Shown one piece after another: positions 11,283 to 19,139 of a stretch of DNA of 64,000 nucleotides (the stretch's first letter is position 1; each line of letters begins with the position of its first letter). A program made the position numbers and the translations under genes. The notes beneath the pieces are model-generated. The model worked only from the letters and a program-made list of their open reading frames with translations, was not told the DNA's origin and did not search any database. Origin of the DNA: Vallicoccus soli. GTDB lineage: Bacteria > Actinomycetota > Actinomycetes > Motilibacterales > Motilibacteraceae. The DNA lies in NCBI RefSeq assembly GCF_003594885.1, contig NZ_QZEZ01000011.1, forward strand, positions 27,026 to 91,025. The letters are read 5' to 3'.

Positions 11283-12446
11283 GTGGCGACCGGGACCGCG
11301 AGCAGCGCGGGCGCAGCGTCCCGGCGGGGGTCCCGGGCGCGCGCCCGCTACCGCCTGCGCGACGCCCCGGCCGTGCTCTGGCGCCTCGTCGCCGGGACGA
11401 CCGCCTGCGTCTTCCGGTACCGCGTCACGGGCCTGTCCGCCGAGGCCGGCTTCTTCGCGCTGCTGTCGCTGCCGCCGCTCGTCCTCGGGCTCGTGGGCAG
11501 CATCGGCTACCTCGGCGGGGTGATCGGCCGCGACGTCGTCGGCGACATCAAGGACCGCGTCGTGGAGGCCGCCGCGACGCTGCTCACCGAGCAGGGGGTC
11601 TCCGACGTCATCGTCCCCACGCTGGACCAGGTGCTCGACGGCGGGCGCATCGACCTGGTCTCCCTGGGCTTCCTGCTGGCGCTGTGGTCGGGCTCGCGCG
11701 CCCTCAACGTCTACGTCGACACGATCACGATCATGTACGGGCAGTCGGGCCGGCGCGGCATCGTGCGCACCCGCGCCCTGTCGTTCAGCCTCTACGTCCT
11801 CGCCCTCGGGGTCGGCTCGGTGGTCGTCCCGCTCGTGCTGCTCGGCCCGAGCCTGCTGGGCGACCTGCTGCCGCCGGCGGCGGACTGGCTCCTCGACCTG
11901 TACTGGCCGGTGGTCGTCGCCCTCTGCATCGCCGTCCTGACCTCGCTCTACCACGTCGCCGTGCCCGACCGGACGCCGTGGCGCCGGGACGTGCCCGGGG
12001 CGGTGCTGGCGATGGCGATCTGGGTGCTCGGCAGCTACGGGCTGCGCTGGGTCATCAGCGTGAGCGTCGACGGGACGTCGATCTACGGCCCGCTGTCCGC
12101 GCCGATCGTCGTGCTGCTCTGGCTCTACGTCCTCGCCATCGCGGTCCTCATCGGGGCCGCGCTCAACGCCACGGTCATGCAGCTGTGGCCGCTCCCGCAG
12201 GACGCGCCCGCGCTCGCGGCGCAGGAGGCCACGGCCGCGCTGCCGGCGCAGGAGGTGCACGTCGTGCGGCTGCCCGAGGCCGTCGGCGGGGCCGGCGTGG
12301 TCAGCGGGGCCGAGGGGGTCGACGGGGTCGAGGGGCCCGAGGGGACCCCGGGGGCCGTCGGGGTGGACCTGGTGGACCGGGAGGACCGGCGGACCGCGGC
12401 GGTGGTCGCGGAAAACCGCTCGCCCGCCGGCCGGGCCGCCCCCTAG
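11283..12446 (+). CDS. YihY/BrkB family inner-membrane protein
   Basis: The 387-residue polytopic membrane protein begins at GTG 11283, six bases after TACCGT, so it is probably leaderless. It has about six transmembrane segments between residues 35 and 305. The YihY/BrkB family region is recognisable from AEAGFFALLSLPP at about 55, LALWSGSRALN near 140, and the closing segment PIVVLLWLYVLAIAVLIGAALN. The last 75 residues are a soluble low-complexity tail rich in Val, Gly, Glu and Asp. The family was once thought to include RNase BN; that activity belongs to another protein, so its function is open. The TAG stop overlaps the promoter-like TAGCCT ahead of rsgA. Confidence 0.85.
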   Translation: MATGTASSAGAASRRGSRARARYRLRDAPAVLWRLVAGTTACVFRYRVTGLSAEAGFFALLSLPPLVLGLVGSIGYLGGVIGRDVVGDIKDRVVEAAATLLTEQGVSDVIVPTLDQVLDGGRIDLVSLGFLLALWSGSRALNVYVDTITIMYGQSGRRGIVRTRALSFSLYVLALGVGSVVVPLVLLGPSLLGDLLPPAADWLLDLYWPVVVALCIAVLTSLYHVAVPDRTPWRRDVPGAVLAMAIWVLGSYGLRWVISVSVDGTSIYGPLSAPIVVLLWLYVLAIAVLIGAALNATVMQLWPLPQDAPALAAQEATAALPAQEVHVVRLPEAVGGAGVVSGAEGVDGVEGPEGTPGAVGVDLVDREDRRTAAVVAENRSPAGRAAP

Positions 12447-12474
12447 CCTCGGGCCCGTCGCCGGGAGGGGCCCG
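12444..12474 (+). promoter_or_regulatory. Putative rsgA promoter (-10 TAGCCT) and 5' stem-loop
   Basis: TAGCCT at 12444-12449 contains the YihY stop codon. It is followed by CGGGCCC (12450-12456) pairing with GGGCCCG (12468-12474). This would give rsgA a transcript leader of about 150 bases beginning with a hairpin. The assignment is by eye. Confidence 0.35.
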
Positions 12475-12498
12475 GCCGCTCGGGAGGGGGTGCCAGCG

Positions 12499-12573
12499 AT
12501 GGACGTCGTCGTCGCGCGCCCGCGTGCGCGCAGCCCCCGCCACCCCGCAGACCCGGGCGCCCGGCCGGCCTGA
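12499..12573 (+). CDS. Possible 24-residue upstream peptide in rsgA leader
   Basis: An ATG stands ten bases after the purine run GGGAGGGGG and opens a 24-codon frame, rich in Arg, Pro and Ala, that ends at TGA 12573. It lies wholly in the gap between the YihY gene and rsgA, 38 bases before the rsgA start. No family is recognised. The good ribosome site is the only positive evidence, and such runs are common by chance at this base composition. It could be a leader peptide or simply noise. Confidence 0.3.
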   Translation: MDVVVARPRARSPRHPADPGARPA

Positions 12574-12611
12574 CCCGGCCCGGGAGCCCCGCCCCGAGAG
12601 GCACTCCCGAC

Positions 12612-13907
12612 GTGAGCGAGACGCTCCCCGGCTCCACCCCGCACGGCTCCACCCCGCCCGGCCCCACGCCGCCCGGCCCCACCCCGCCCGGCCCCGCCCC
12701 CGACGGGCCCGCGCCGCACGGCCCCGCCGCTGCGGTGCGGACCCCGACCCACCCCGACCCGTGCGCCCCCGACCCGCACGCTGCCGACCCGCCCGCGCCG
12801 CACCCGTCCGCGCCGCGCGGGGCCGGCGGCGGGCCGTCCCTCGCCGACCTCGGCTGGGGCCCCGACCTCGCCGCGGCCCTGCCGGCCGGGTCCGACCCCG
12901 CCCGGGTGGCGCGGGTGCACCGCGGCGCGGTCGTCGCCCTGACCGGCGCCGGCGGCGGTCCCGGCGGGCCCGGCCCGGCCGTGCACGCGGTGCTCGGGCC
13001 CGCGCTGCTGGCCGCGGCCGCGCGCGACCCGGAGGCCCTGCCCTGCGTGGGCGACTGGGTCGCCCTGGGCGCGCGGCCCGGGGGGGAGACGGTCGTCGAG
13101 GCCGTCCTGCCCCGGCGCACGGCGTTCGTCCGCGGCGCGGTCGCGCCCGGGACGTCCGCCCGCCAGGTGCTCGCGGCCGACGTCGACGTCGCCGTGGTCG
13201 TCGAGCCGCTGCTGCCCGAGCCCGACCTCGGGCGGGTCGAGCGGCTGCTGGCCCTCGCCTGGTCCAGCGGCGCCCGGCCGGTGGTCGTGCTCACCAAGGC
13301 CGACCTCGTCGGCGACGCGCAGGACCAGCGCGAGGACGTCGCCCGGGCCGCACCCGGGGCCGACGTGCACGTGGTCAGCTCGGTCGCGGGCGAGGGCGTC
13401 GACCTCGTACGGGCCCTCGTCGGCCCCGGCGAGACCCTCGCCCTGCTCGGCCCGTCCGGCGCCGGCAAGTCGACGCTGCTCAACGCGCTCGCCGGCAGCG
13501 AGGTCATGGCGACCCGCGCCCTGCGGGCCGACGGCAAGGGCCGGCACACCACCGTCCACCGGGAGCTGGTGGTGCTGCCGGGCGGCGGCATGGCGGTGGA
13601 CACCCCGGGCCTGCGCAGCGTCGGCCTGGCCGGCGAGGGCGTGGACCGCGCCTTCGGCGACCTCGAGGAGCTCGCCGCCGGGTGCCGCTTCGGCGACTGC
13701 GGGCACGCCGGCGAGCCCGGGTGCGCGGTCCTGGCGGCCGTCGAGGACGGCGCGCTCCCCGCGCGGCGCCTGGAGAGCTGGCGGCGCCTGCAGCGCGAGG
13801 AGCGGTGGGCGGCCTCGCGGCACGACGCGCGCCTCCGGGCGGAGCAGCTGCGCCGGTGGAAGCAGGTCCACCGGGAGGTGCGCCGCTCGGGGCGGACCCG
13901 GCCCTGA
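12612..13907 (+). CDS. rsgA: Ribosome small-subunit-dependent GTPase RsgA
   Basis: Circularly permuted GTPase that helps late 30S subunit maturation in the cytoplasm. Its 431 residues show the permuted motif order: TKAD at 228-231 (G4), SSVAGEG near 256 (G5), the P-loop GPSGAGKST at 280-288 (G1), then DTPGLRS at 330 (G3). The C-terminal zinc site follows with C358, C363, H365 and C371. An OB-like domain spans about 100-185. The first 75 residues are an unusual Pro/Gly/Thr/His-rich run (STPPGPTPPG type) that the family does not need. The start GTG was kept because the frame stays coding-like, but a later start cannot be excluded. Confidence 0.93.
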   Translation: MSETLPGSTPHGSTPPGPTPPGPTPPGPAPDGPAPHGPAAAVRTPTHPDPCAPDPHAADPPAPHPSAPRGAGGGPSLADLGWGPDLAAALPAGSDPARVARVHRGAVVALTGAGGGPGGPGPAVHAVLGPALLAAAARDPEALPCVGDWVALGARPGGETVVEAVLPRRTAFVRGAVAPGTSARQVLAADVDVAVVVEPLLPEPDLGRVERLLALAWSSGARPVVVLTKADLVGDAQDQREDVARAAPGADVHVVSSVAGEGVDLVRALVGPGETLALLGPSGAGKSTLLNALAGSEVMATRALRADGKGRHTTVHRELVVLPGGGMAVDTPGLRSVGLAGEGVDRAFGDLEELAAGCRFGDCGHAGEPGCAVLAAVEDGALPARRLESWRRLQREERWAASRHDARLRAEQLRRWKQVHREVRRSGRTRP

Positions 13908-13954
13908 CGGCCCGCCGTGCGCGGCCGCGGCCGGGGGCACCCGGGACTCGCGGG

Positions 13955-13983
13955 CCGGGGACCGGGGCGCCCCGGTGCCCCGG
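13955..13983. terminator. Strong GC hairpin after rsgA (terminator-like)
   Basis: CCGGGGACCGGGGC at 13955-13968 pairs with the directly adjacent arm at 13969-13983 with one bulged base. It lies 48 bases after the rsgA stop. There is no T-run, as is common for actinobacterial terminators. Confidence 0.5.
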
Positions 13984-14082
13984 CAGGGGCGCTGCGGACA
14001 CGCCGGGACCCCGGGCCGCGGCCGGCGCCGGGGCCCGGGGCCTACGGTGGGCTCGAGGCAGCACCGGGGGAGGGGAGCGAGC

Positions 14083-14511
14083 GTGGCGCACGTCCGGCTG
14101 CTCGGGGCGGTCCTCGCCGCCGCGGCCCTCGCGGGCTGCTCGCAGGCCGAGGACGCGCTCGGCGGCGCGCGCGACGGCGCCGAGGGCGCGGTGCGCGAGC
14201 AGGCGCAGCGCCTGTCCGACCGGCTCGCCGACGAGGCGGGCGCAGCGGTCCGCGACCGGGTGGGCGCCGAGCTCGAGCGCGCGGGGGTCCGCCTCGACGG
14301 TCCGCCCGTGTGCGACCCGTCGGTGGACCTCTCCGCGCTCGACGCGGCCGCGCAGGGGCGCGTGGACTGCACCGCGCGCACGACCGACGGCCAGGACGTG
14401 CGCGCCGTCTTCCGCGGCCGGTTCTCCACCTCCGGCTGCGACGGCGAGCTCGTCGTGACCGTGGCCGGCCGCGAGCGCGTGCGCACCCCCGACCTGCAGG
14501 TCTGCGGCTGA
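14083..14511 (+). CDS. Small lipoprotein, possibly DUF4333-like
   Basis: The 142-residue protein starts at GTG 14083 behind the strong site GGGGGAGGGGAG. A short signal peptide ends in the lipobox LAGC, so the mature form should be lipid-anchored at Cys18 outside the membrane. A helical, charged stretch (about 20-75, Arg/Glu/Ala rich) follows. A C-terminal domain with four cysteines (CDPSVDL, VDCTA, SGCDGE, LQVCG) follows that. The order of a cysteine, Val/Asp-Cys and a beta-rich tail resembles DUF4333, but I am not certain. The gene stands alone between rsgA and the arabinose locus. Function is unknown. Confidence 0.7.
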   Translation: MAHVRLLGAVLAAAALAGCSQAEDALGGARDGAEGAVREQAQRLSDRLADEAGAAVRDRVGAELERAGVRLDGPPVCDPSVDLSALDAAAQGRVDCTARTTDGQDVRAVFRGRFSTSGCDGELVVTVAGRERVRTPDLQVCG

Positions 14512-14557
14512 GGCGCCGGTGCGCAGGCCGACCCGCCCCCGCACCGGAGCGAACCCC

Positions 14558-14585
14558 TTGACCCGCGGACTGTGAGCGTTAACAA
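14558..14585 (+). promoter_or_regulatory. araR promoter (TTGACC, 16-base spacer, TAACAA)
   Basis: A -35 TTGACC at 14558-14563 and a -10 TAACAA at 14580-14585 are separated by 16 bases. The -10 covers the ATG at 14585, so that ATG cannot be the translation start. This supports GTG 14630 instead. Confidence 0.6.
14571..14584. promoter_or_regulatory. LacI-type operator box 1 (TGTGAGCGTTAACA)
   Basis: Imperfect 14-base palindrome with ten symmetric positions and a central CG, the usual LacI-family form. It overlaps the araR -10 region and resembles box 2 at the araB start (shared pattern TGTGARCGYTMACM). Autorepression is the natural reading. Confidence 0.6.
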
Positions 14586-14629
14586 TGACGCGACCCGACA
14601 CCGGACGACGACGCTCGAGGAGGAGCCCC

Positions 14630-15730
14630 GTGCCCGTGGCCCCTGCTCCCGAGGCGCCCGTCGCCGACGCCCCCGCCGCCGCGGGCCCCGGCGCGGGCGC
14701 CCCCGCTCCCGCCGTTCCGGCCGCACCCGCCGCGACCGGCCGCCCGCCGGTCATGGGCGACGTCGCGCGCCTGGCCGGGGTGTCGCACCAGACCGTGTCG
14801 CGGGTGCTCAACGAGCCGCAGGCGGTGCGCCCGGCCACCCGCGAGCGGGTGGAGGCGGCGATCGCCGCCCTGGGCTACCGGCGGAACCCCGCTGCGCGCT
14901 CCCTGGTCACCCGCCGCTCCGAGGTGCTGGGCGTCGTCAGCTTCGACACCGCCCTCTACGGCCCCGCCTCCACGCTCGCCGCGATCGAGGGCGCGGCGCG
15001 CGAGGCCGGCTACTTCGTGAGCATCGCGAGCCTGCCGACCCTCACCTCGGCGTCGGTGAGCGAGGCCGTCGAACGGCTCCTGGCCCAGTCGGTCGAGGGC
15101 GTCGTCGTCATCGCCCCGCAGCAGGAGGCCGCCGCCGCCGTGCGCGACCTGCCGGCGGACGTCGCGCTGGTCACCGTCGAGGGCGACGCCGTCGACGGGC
15201 GCAGCGCCGTGTCGGTCGACCAGGCCGAGGGCGCCCGCCTCGTCGTCGAGCACCTGCTGGACCTCGGGCACCCCACCGTCCACCACGTCGCGGGCCCACG
15301 GCACTGGTACGAGACCGCGGGCCGCGTCCGCGGCTGGCGCACCGCCCTCGAGGCCGCGGGCCGCCCGGTCCCGCCGCCCCTGCAGGGGGACTGGACCGCC
15401 CGCTCGGGGTACGAGGCCGTGCTCGGCCTGGACCTCGACGGGGTGACCGCCCTCTTCGTCGCCAACGACCAGATGGCGCTCGGGGCGCTGCGCGCGCTGC
15501 ACGAGCGCGGCGTCGAGGTCCCCGGGCGGGTCAGCGTCGCCGGGTTCGACGACGTGCCCGAGGCCGCCTTCTTCATCCCGCCGCTGACGACCGTCCGGCA
15601 GGACTTCGGCCAGGTCGGGCGGCGCAGCATCCGCCTGCTCCTTGAGCGCATCCGCGGCGAGGGCGGGCCGACCGCCTCCCTCGTCCCCGCCGAGCTGCTC
15701 GTCCGGGAGAGCACCGCGCCGCCGCCCTGA
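14630..15730 (+). CDS. LacI-family transcriptional regulator of the arabinose locus (AraR-like)
   Basis: Repressor-type regulator. I start it at GTG 14630 because GAGGAGGAG lies four bases upstream and the promoter covers the earlier ATG. This gives 366 residues. A disordered Pro/Ala-rich leader (about 40 residues) precedes the LacI helix-turn-helix (MGDVARLAGVSHQTVSRVLN, residues 42-61). The periplasmic-binding-protein-like sensor domain follows, with FVANDQMALGAL and VAGFDDVPEA. Immediate proximity to araB and araD, and two similar operator boxes at its own promoter and at araB, make arabinose or ribulose control likely. The long Pro/Ala N-terminus is unusual for the family. Confidence 0.88.
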   Translation: MPVAPAPEAPVADAPAAAGPGAGAPAPAVPAAPAATGRPPVMGDVARLAGVSHQTVSRVLNEPQAVRPATRERVEAAIAALGYRRNPAARSLVTRRSEVLGVVSFDTALYGPASTLAAIEGAAREAGYFVSIASLPTLTSASVSEAVERLLAQSVEGVVVIAPQQEAAAAVRDLPADVALVTVEGDAVDGRSAVSVDQAEGARLVVEHLLDLGHPTVHHVAGPRHWYETAGRVRGWRTALEAAGRPVPPPLQGDWTARSGYEAVLGLDLDGVTALFVANDQMALGALRALHERGVEVPGRVSVAGFDDVPEAAFFIPPLTTVRQDFGQVGRRSIRLLLERIRGEGGPTASLVPAELLVRESTAPPP

Positions 15731-15815
15731 GCGTCGGACCGCCGGCGCGAGCAACGCACCGGCGCCGGACCTCCCTGCCCTCCCCCCCCCGTCCGCCCTC
15801 GTGAGAGGCCTCTGA

Positions 15816-15829
15816 TGTGAACGCTCACC
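15816..15829. promoter_or_regulatory. LacI-type operator box 2 (TGTGAACGCTCACC) over the araB start
   Basis: A second imperfect 14-base palindrome (ten symmetric positions) includes the araB GTG start codon. It matches box 1 at 10 of 14 positions. A repressor bound here would block entry into araB-araD. The site is read from sequence; binding is inferred. Confidence 0.5.
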
Positions 15830-17475
15830 CCGGGTACGTCGTCGGCGTCGACTACGGCACCCTGTCCGGCCGCGCGGTCGTCGTGCGGGTCAGCGACGGT
15901 GCCGAGCTCGGCACCGCCGTGCACGAGTACGCCCACGCCGTGCTCGAGCGGGCCCTGCCGTCCGGCCGGCGCCTGCCCCCGGACTGGGCCCTGCAGGTGC
16001 CCCAGGACTACGTGGACGTCCTGAGGGTCGCGGTGCCCAAGGCCCTCGCCGCCAGCGGCGTGCCGGCCGAGGAGGTCGTGGGCCTCAGCACGGACTTCAC
16101 CGCGTGCACGGTCCTGCCGGTGCTCGCCGACGGCACGCCGCTGTGCGAGCTGCCGGGCCTCGAGGACCGCCCGCACGCGTACGTCAAGCTGTGGAAGCAC
16201 CACGCCGCCCAGGGCCAGGCCGACCGCATCAACGCCCTCGCCCACGCGCGGGGGGAGCGGTGGATCTCCCGCTACGGCGGCAAGCTCTCGAGCGAGTGGG
16301 CGCTGGCCAAGGCGCTGCAGCTGCTCGAGGAGGACCCGGAGCTCTACGCCCGCACCGAGCGCTGGGTGGAGGCCGCGGACTGGGTGGTCTGGCGGCTCAC
16401 CGGCGAGGAGACGCGCAACGAGTGCACCGCGGGCTACAAGGAGGTCTACCAGGACGGCGCGTTCCCGTCCCGCGACTACCTCCGGGCGCTGCACCCCGAC
16501 CTCGTCGACCTCTTCGACGCCAAGGTCGCCGGGCGCCTGCTCCCGCTGGGCGCGCTCGCCGGCCGCCTGACGGCCGAGGCCGCGGCGTGGACCGGTCTGC
16601 CGGAGGGCATCGCGGTCGCCGCGGGCAACGTCGACGCCCACGTCACCGTCCCCGCCGCCTGCGCGATCGAGCCGGGGCAGCTCGTGGCCATCATGGGCAC
16701 CTCCACCTGCCACGTCATGAACGGGGAAGCGCTTGCCGAGGTCCCCGGCATGTGCGGCGTCGTGCACGGCGGGATCACGCCGGGCCTGTGGGGCTACGAG
16801 GCCGGGCAGAGCGGCGTCGGTGACATCTTCGGCTGGTTCGTGCAGCACGGGACGCCGCCGTACGTGCACGAGGAGGCCGCGGCCCGGGGCGTCAGCGTCC
16901 ACGAGCTGCTGAGCCGCCAGGCTGCCGAGCAGCCGGTCGGCGCCCACGGGCTCGTCGCCCTCGACTGGCACAACGGCAACCGGTCCGTCCTGGTCAACCA
17001 CGAGCTGTCGGGCCTCGTCCTCGGCCTCACCACGACGACGCAGCCGCACGAGGTCTACCGCGCGCTGCTCGAGGCGACCGCCTTCGGGACCCGTCGCATC
17101 GTGCAGGCCTTCGAGGAGTCCGGTGTCCCGGTCCGCGAGATCGTCGTGGCCGGCGGGCTCCTCAAGAACGCGTTCCTCCTGCAGATGTACGCCGACGTCA
17201 CCCAGCGCCCCCTCTCGGTCATCGGCTCGGAGCAGGGCCCGGCGCTGGGCTCGGCGATCCACGCGGCGGTGGCCGCGGGGGCGTACCCGGACGTGCGGGC
17301 CGCCTCGGCGGCCATGGGCCGGGTGCGCCGGGCGGTCTACGTGCCGGACGAGGGCCGCGCCGCGGCCTACGACGCGCTCTACGCGGAGTACGAGCGCCTC
17401 CACGACCACTTCGGGAAGGCGGACGACATGATGCTGAGGCTGCGGGCCCTGCGGCGCCGGGCGGTGGCGCAGTGA
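15817..17475 (+). CDS. araB: Ribulokinase AraB
   Basis: FGGY-family kinase that phosphorylates L-ribulose to L-ribulose 5-phosphate with ATP in the cytoplasm. At 552 residues it is of family length. The N-terminal ATPase fold shows GVDYGTLSGRAVV (about 7-19). AraB-typical features follow: HAYVKLWKHHAAQ, the central GTSTCHVM and the C-terminal ATP-site segment EIVVAGGLLKN. It starts with GTG inside an operator box and ends in a GTGA overlap with araD, so the two are one translation unit. L-arabinose isomerase (araA), normally in the same operon, is missing here. Confidence 0.96.
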   Translation: MNAHPGYVVGVDYGTLSGRAVVVRVSDGAELGTAVHEYAHAVLERALPSGRRLPPDWALQVPQDYVDVLRVAVPKALAASGVPAEEVVGLSTDFTACTVLPVLADGTPLCELPGLEDRPHAYVKLWKHHAAQGQADRINALAHARGERWISRYGGKLSSEWALAKALQLLEEDPELYARTERWVEAADWVVWRLTGEETRNECTAGYKEVYQDGAFPSRDYLRALHPDLVDLFDAKVAGRLLPLGALAGRLTAEAAAWTGLPEGIAVAAGNVDAHVTVPAACAIEPGQLVAIMGTSTCHVMNGEALAEVPGMCGVVHGGITPGLWGYEAGQSGVGDIFGWFVQHGTPPYVHEEAAARGVSVHELLSRQAAEQPVGAHGLVALDWHNGNRSVLVNHELSGLVLGLTTTTQPHEVYRALLEATAFGTRRIVQAFEESGVPVREIVVAGGLLKNAFLLQMYADVTQRPLSVIGSEQGPALGSAIHAAVAAGAYPDVRAASAAMGRVRRAVYVPDEGRAAAYDALYAEYERLHDHFGKADDMMLRLRALRRRAVAQ

Positions 17476-18188
17476 GCGCGGTGACCACCGGCGCCGCCCC
17501 CGGCGCGCTCGGGCGCGTCGACCGGGCCGCCGTCGCGGCCGCGCGGGAGCGGGTCAGCGCGCTGCACGCCGAGCTGACCCGCTACGGGCTCGTCGCCTGG
17601 ACCGCGGGCAACGTGTCCGAGCGGGTCCGGGGCGCGGACGGGACCGACGTGCTCGTCATCAAGCCGAGCGGCGTCCCGTACGAGCACCTGACGCCGGAGG
17701 GCATGATCGTCTGCGACCTCGACGGGCGCGTCCTCGACGGGTCGGGCAGCCCGTCCAGCGACACCGAGGCGCACGCGTACGTCTACCGGGCGATGCCCGA
17801 GGTCGGCGGCGTCGTGCACACCCACAGCCCGTACGCGACCGCCTGGGCCGCGGTGGGGGAGCCGATCCCGTGCTCCCTCACGGCCATGGCCGACGAGTTC
17901 GGCGGCGAGGTCCCGGTGGGGCCGTTCGCGCTCATCGGCAGCGACGCCATCGGCCGGGGCATCGTCGCGACGCTCGCGGGGCACCGCTCGCCCGCGGTGC
18001 TCATGCGCAACCACGGCGTCTTCACCATCGGCGCCGACGCGCGCGCCGCGGTCAAGGCCGCGGTCATGACCGAGGACGTCGCCCGCACGATGCACCTGGC
18101 GCGCGCCCTCGGGGCGCCGCCGGAGATCGGCCCGCGGGACGTCGACGCGCTGTACGACCGCTACCAGAACGTGTACGGCCAGCGGTAG
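17472..18188 (+). CDS. araD: L-ribulose-5-phosphate 4-epimerase AraD
   Basis: Class II aldolase-fold enzyme converting L-ribulose 5-phosphate to D-xylulose 5-phosphate, the entry into the pentose phosphate pathway. The 238-residue protein has the phosphate loop AGNVS (about 40), the SPSSDTEAH segment, the zinc-ligand motif VVHTHSPYA near 115, and the late His in MRNHGVF. The C-terminus YQNVYGQR is typical of AraD rather than fuculose aldolases. The GTG start overlaps the araB stop by four bases. araD closes the operon; the next gene is an unrelated lipoprotein. Confidence 0.95.
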   Translation: MSAVTTGAAPGALGRVDRAAVAAARERVSALHAELTRYGLVAWTAGNVSERVRGADGTDVLVIKPSGVPYEHLTPEGMIVCDLDGRVLDGSGSPSSDTEAHAYVYRAMPEVGGVVHTHSPYATAWAAVGEPIPCSLTAMADEFGGEVPVGPFALIGSDAIGRGIVATLAGHRSPAVLMRNHGVFTIGADARAAVKAAVMTEDVARTMHLARALGAPPEIGPRDVDALYDRYQNVYGQR

Positions 18189-18257
18189 CGGCACGAGCGG
18201 GGGACGCCGGTCCGCGCCGCGGGGCGTGGGCCGGCCGGGGACGGGCAGCCGACGGGC

Positions 18258-18707
18258 ATGACGCCCCGCAGCCGCCCCGCCGGTCCGCCCGCCCTCGCCG
18301 CCCCCGCCCTCGCCGCCCCCGCCCTCGCCGCCCCCGCCCTGCTGGCGCTCGCCCTGGTGCTCGGCGCCTGCGGCTCCGACGGGGGCGGGGGCGGGGGCGG
18401 GGCCGGCGCCGACCACGGCACGCCGCAGGCCCTCGCGCAGGCCGTGGGCTGCACCGGGTTCCAGGAGGAGGAGAACGTCACCGCGAACGGGGTCGTCGGC
18501 AGCTGCTCCCTCGACGGCGAGCCGCTGGCCGTCGTCATCGGCAGCACCGAGGCCGTCCCGCCGGGGCTGCTGGGGCCCGGGCTGCAGGACGCGCCGTACG
18601 AGGTGCGCGGCGAGGGCTGGAGCGTGCTCGCCACGACCGAGCAGGCGGCGCAGGACGTGCAGGGCGAGGTCGGCGGCGAGCTGGCCCCGGCGGCCGGGAG
18701 CCGCTGA
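18258..18707 (+). CDS. Hypothetical lipoprotein with repeat-expanded signal peptide
   Basis: Protein of 149 residues with a long signal sequence built from APALA repeats, ending in the lipobox LGAC. A glycine-rich linker (DGGGGGGG) follows, then a small globular domain of about 90 residues with two cysteines (VGCTGF and GSCSLDG) that could form a disulfide. The mature domain resembles small extracytoplasmic actinobacterial lipoproteins, but no family is recognised. The signal repeats are encoded by a 15-base tandem repeat. Stop is followed by a strong hairpin that separates this gene from the opposing tRNA cluster. Confidence 0.7.
   Translation: MTPRSRPAGPPALAAPALAAPALAAPALLALALVLGACGSDGGGGGGGAGADHGTPQALAQAVGCTGFQEEENVTANGVVGSCSLDGEPLAVVIGSTEAVPPGLLGPGLQDAPYEVRGEGWSVLATTEQAAQDVQGEVGGELAPAAGSR
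18291..18340 (+). repeat. 15-base tandem repeat (about 3.3 copies) in lipoprotein signal region
   Basis: The unit GCCCTCGCCGCCCCC occurs at 18291, 18306 and 18321, with a partial fourth copy. It encodes Ala-Leu-Ala-Ala-Pro repeats in frame, so copy-number changes would lengthen the signal peptide without a frameshift. Confidence 0.8.
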
Positions 18708-18740
18708 GCGCGGCCACGCAGGACCGGCCCCCCATGCAGC

Positions 18741-18768
18741 GAGGCCCCCTGCCGGAGCAGGGGGCCTC
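18741..18768. terminator. Perfect 12-bp stem-loop, bidirectional terminator
   Basis: GAGGCCCCCTGC (18741-18752) pairs perfectly with 18757-18768 around the loop CGGA. It sits between the lipoprotein gene on the plus strand and the tRNA cluster coming from the other side. Confidence 0.75.
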
Positions 18769-18778
18769 GTGTCGGGCG

Positions 18779-18850
18779 TGGGCGATACTGGGATTGAACC
18801 AGTGACCTCTTCCGTGTCAAGGAAGCGCTCTCCCACTGAGCTAATCGCCC
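18779..18850 (-). tRNA. tRNA-Val (anticodon GAC)
   Basis: The minus strand folds into a full cloverleaf with acceptor stem GGGCGAT/ATCGCCC. The anticodon loop is TTGACAC and the T loop is GTTCAATCC. CCA is not encoded. It is the last of three co-oriented tRNAs (Gly, Cys, Val). Its body is nearly identical to the tRNA-Val(CAC) at 22186. Confidence 0.93.
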
Positions 18851-18864
18851 GGGTGCGGGATGTG

Positions 18865-18935
18865 AGGTGGAGACGGGATTTGAACCCGTGTAGACGGCTT
18901 TGCAGGCCGTTGCCTCGCCTCTCGGCCACTCCACC
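18865..18935 (-). tRNA. tRNA-Cys (anticodon GCA)
   Basis: Cloverleaf on the minus strand with acceptor GGTGGAG/CTCCACC, discriminator U as expected for Cys, anticodon loop CTGCAAA and T loop GGTTCAAATCC. CCA is not encoded. Confidence 0.93.
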
Positions 18936-18966
18936 GAGGAGGCCCCGGAGCCGTGCGGCCTCTCCG

Positions 18967-19039
18967 AGCGGACGACGGGATTCGAACCCGCGACCCTCAC
19001 CTTGGCAAGGTGATGCTCTACCAACTGAGCCACGTCCGC
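18967..19039 (-). tRNA. tRNA-Gly (anticodon GCC)
   Basis: Cloverleaf on the minus strand with acceptor GCGGACG/CGTCCGC, anticodon GCC in CTTGCCAAG, T loop GGTTCGAATCC and discriminator U. It is the first tRNA of the Gly-Cys-Val cluster, about 40 bases after the likely transcription start. Confidence 0.93.
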
Positions 19040-19085
19040 GCGATCGAGCTCCCGGGGTTCCCCCCGTTCGCTCGGTGCGGGTAGA

Positions 19086-19115
19086 ACCATAGCCGATCCC
19101 GGCGCCCGGCTCCAA
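19086..19115 (-). promoter_or_regulatory. Promoter of the Gly-Cys-Val tRNA cluster
   Basis: The minus strand has -35 TTGGAG (19115-19110), an 18-base spacer and -10 TATGGT (19091-19086). This is unusually close to consensus for the window, as expected for a stable-RNA promoter. Confidence 0.6.
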
Positions 19116-19139
19116 CGCGGTCCCGGGGCGGCGGGTCGC

